DNA from: CACZQA01 sp050943615
GTDB lineage: Bacteria; Actinomycetota; Coriobacteriia; Coriobacteriales; QAMH01
Length of the DNA stretch: 6,289 nucleotides
Direction of reading: 5' to 3'
Assembly (NCBI GenBank): GCA_050943615.1
Contig: JBMNPN010000112.1
Span: forward strand, 1 to 6,289
Every line of letters starts with the position of its first letter. Positions within the stretch are counted from its first letter, which is position 1. Of this stretch, positions 5,348 to 6,289 are shown piece by piece. The position numbers were made by a program, and so were the translations under genes. The notes under the pieces are model-generated. The model worked only from the letters and a program-made list of their open reading frames with translations. It searched no databases and was not told where the DNA came from.

Positions 5348-6289
5348 ATGGAAGCAATCAGTAAGAGGTTTGGCAGCCATAAGCTGCGCGTTGTCGCCGC
5401 TTTGACGGCTGCGACAGCTGCGGCACTCGCCGTGGGCTGTGTGTGCGCGACTCCGGCACATGCGTACGTGTCGAGCATCCAGACTGGAAGCACTTACATC
5501 TACAACACGTCGGGCTCTGCCCAGAGCGTTCCCGGGATCACCTACGACGACGCGACCAAGACGCTCACGCTCACCAATGTCAATATCAGCGAGACGTCAA
5601 ACAGCGGTATCATTATTGCCACGAATGACAACGACACAGTTACGGTGCAGCTCAACGGTTCTAACAGCGTGATCGGCGGTTCGTCCTACCACTATGGCAT
5701 CGAATGCTCCGGCAGCCTCGTCTTCCAGGGTAGCGGGTCGCTTTATGTCAAAGGTCATACCGGCATCTCCGCAAACGATACGATCACCGTCAACTCCGGT
5801 ACTATCAATGCCTATGACTCCGACTATTTCGGAATCTGTGGCAACGATGGCGTCACGCTCAACGGCGGCACGGTGTCTGCGGGTGGAAGGTACTACTCGA
5901 TCAATTCATCGCTCGGCAGGATTTCGAACAACTACAGGCACCTTGGAAAGATCCGCGGGCGGATGGGCGTCGGCGCGACGTTCGTCTCCAGCGGCAACAA
6001 GTACCAAGTTGGCCCGTCTGAAGGGGATGTCATCCTCGTGAAGGCGAAGAAGAAGCTCAAGAGCATGACCGTGCAGAGCAAGCGCTTCAGCGGCTATACC
6101 TATTTGGTGCGCGGCATCGCGGCAAAGGCGTTTGCTGGCTGCAAAGTCAAGAAGGTCACCATTGGCGGCAATGTCAGGACCATCGGCAAACGCGCCTTCT
6201 ACAAGACCACCAAGCTCAAGACGCTCAACATGCGCAAGTGCAACTTGATCTCGCTGTACAACCGCAAGGTGTCAGGCATCAGCAAGAAG
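5348..6289 (+). CDS. Secreted beta-helix and BspA-type leucine-rich-repeat surface protein (copy 2, 3' end outside window)
   Basis: An open frame of 314 codons runs from ATG 5348 to the right edge without a stop. GAGAGG (5337-5342) lies 5 bp upstream of the start. The layout matches copy 1 residue for residue: signal peptide (1-39), beta-helix-like region (40-200, with DTVTVQLNGSN, GSLVFQGSGSL and GVTLNGGTV) and leucine-rich repeats (IAAKAFAGC at 257-265, IGKRAFYKT at 279-287, then a third repeat cut by the edge). The first 33 residues differ strongly from copy 1. Here the hydrophobic core ends in L-A-V-G-C31, which could serve as a lipobox, although the ATPAHA-Y site for ordinary signal peptidase is also kept. 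After residue 298 the two copies diverge again before ISKK. By comparison with copy 1, about 45 residues are probably missing at the C-terminus. The role (adhesion or glycan binding) is inferred. Confidence 0.8.
   Translation, partial: MEAISKRFGSHKLRVVAALTAATAAALAVGCVCATPAHAYVSSIQTGSTYIYNTSGSAQSVPGITYDDATKTLTLTNVNISETSNSGIIIATNDNDTVTVQLNGSNSVIGGSSYHYGIECSGSLVFQGSGSLYVKGHTGISANDTITVNSGTINAYDSDYFGICGNDGVTLNGGTVSAGGRYYSINSSLGRISNNYRHLGKIRGRMGVGATFVSSGNKYQVGPSEGDVILVKAKKKLKSMTVQSKRFSGYTYLVRGIAAKAFAGCKVKKVTIGGNVRTIGKRAFYKTTKLKTLNMRKCNLISLYNRKVSGISKK
5447..6241 (+). repeat. Tandem gene duplication, unit 2
   Basis: This is the second unit of the 795-bp direct repeat described for 4190-4984. Differences between units cluster in a few patches, while long stretches such as 6181-6241 are identical to unit 1. 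The 177-bp spacer between the genes (5171-5347) shows no obvious similarity to the region upstream of copy 1. Confidence 0.85.

Overview
The window looks like chromosome from a GC-rich, anaerobic Gram-positive actinobacterium, most likely class Coriobacteriia. This is an inference: codons mostly end in G or C, there is a Tat-exported NapG-like ferredoxin, and there are secreted beta-helix/BspA-type leucine-rich-repeat proteins of the kind common in that class. No rRNA, tRNA, CRISPR array, transposase or phage gene is visible. All genes read on the + strand.

Left two thirds (1-3803): a tightly packed respiratory operon that enters from the left edge. It begins with the last 56 codons of a protein whose tail resembles TorD-family chaperones. 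Then come a Tat-exported NapG-type ferredoxin with four [4Fe-4S] sites (176-775), a NapH-type membrane iron-sulfur protein with an unusual cytoplasmic insert (772-1866), a small DUF4352-like lipoprotein (1856-2545), and a 398-residue cytoplasmic protein starting at TTG, in which a FlpD/MvhD-like domain sits between two pairs of [4Fe-4S] motifs (2607-3803). The first junctions overlap or nearly abut, so translational coupling is likely. The simplest reading is an electron-transfer chain from a cytoplasmic donor and/or menaquinol, through NapH, to NapG on the outer face, feeding a terminal molybdoenzyme encoded outside the window. A long bulged hairpin at 3867-3925 probably ends the operon.

Right third (3804-6289): a 287-bp intergenic region with an AT-rich island and a short palindrome, followed by two tandem paralogous genes for secreted proteins (4091-5170 and 5348 to the right edge). 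Both have a signal peptide, a right-handed beta-helix-like carbohydrate-binding region and BspA-type leucine-rich repeats. They align without gaps over residues 34-298, with about 79% identity by hand count over residues 41-298 and a 61-bp perfectly identical stretch. Their signal sequences and far C-terminal parts differ. The second copy runs off the window.

The points most worth a second look are the composition of the electron-transfer operon, the cysteine-bearing insert and altered CP motif in the NapH-like protein, the ferredoxin-FlpD-ferredoxin architecture, and the patchy divergence plus possible lipoprotein switch in the duplicated surface proteins.
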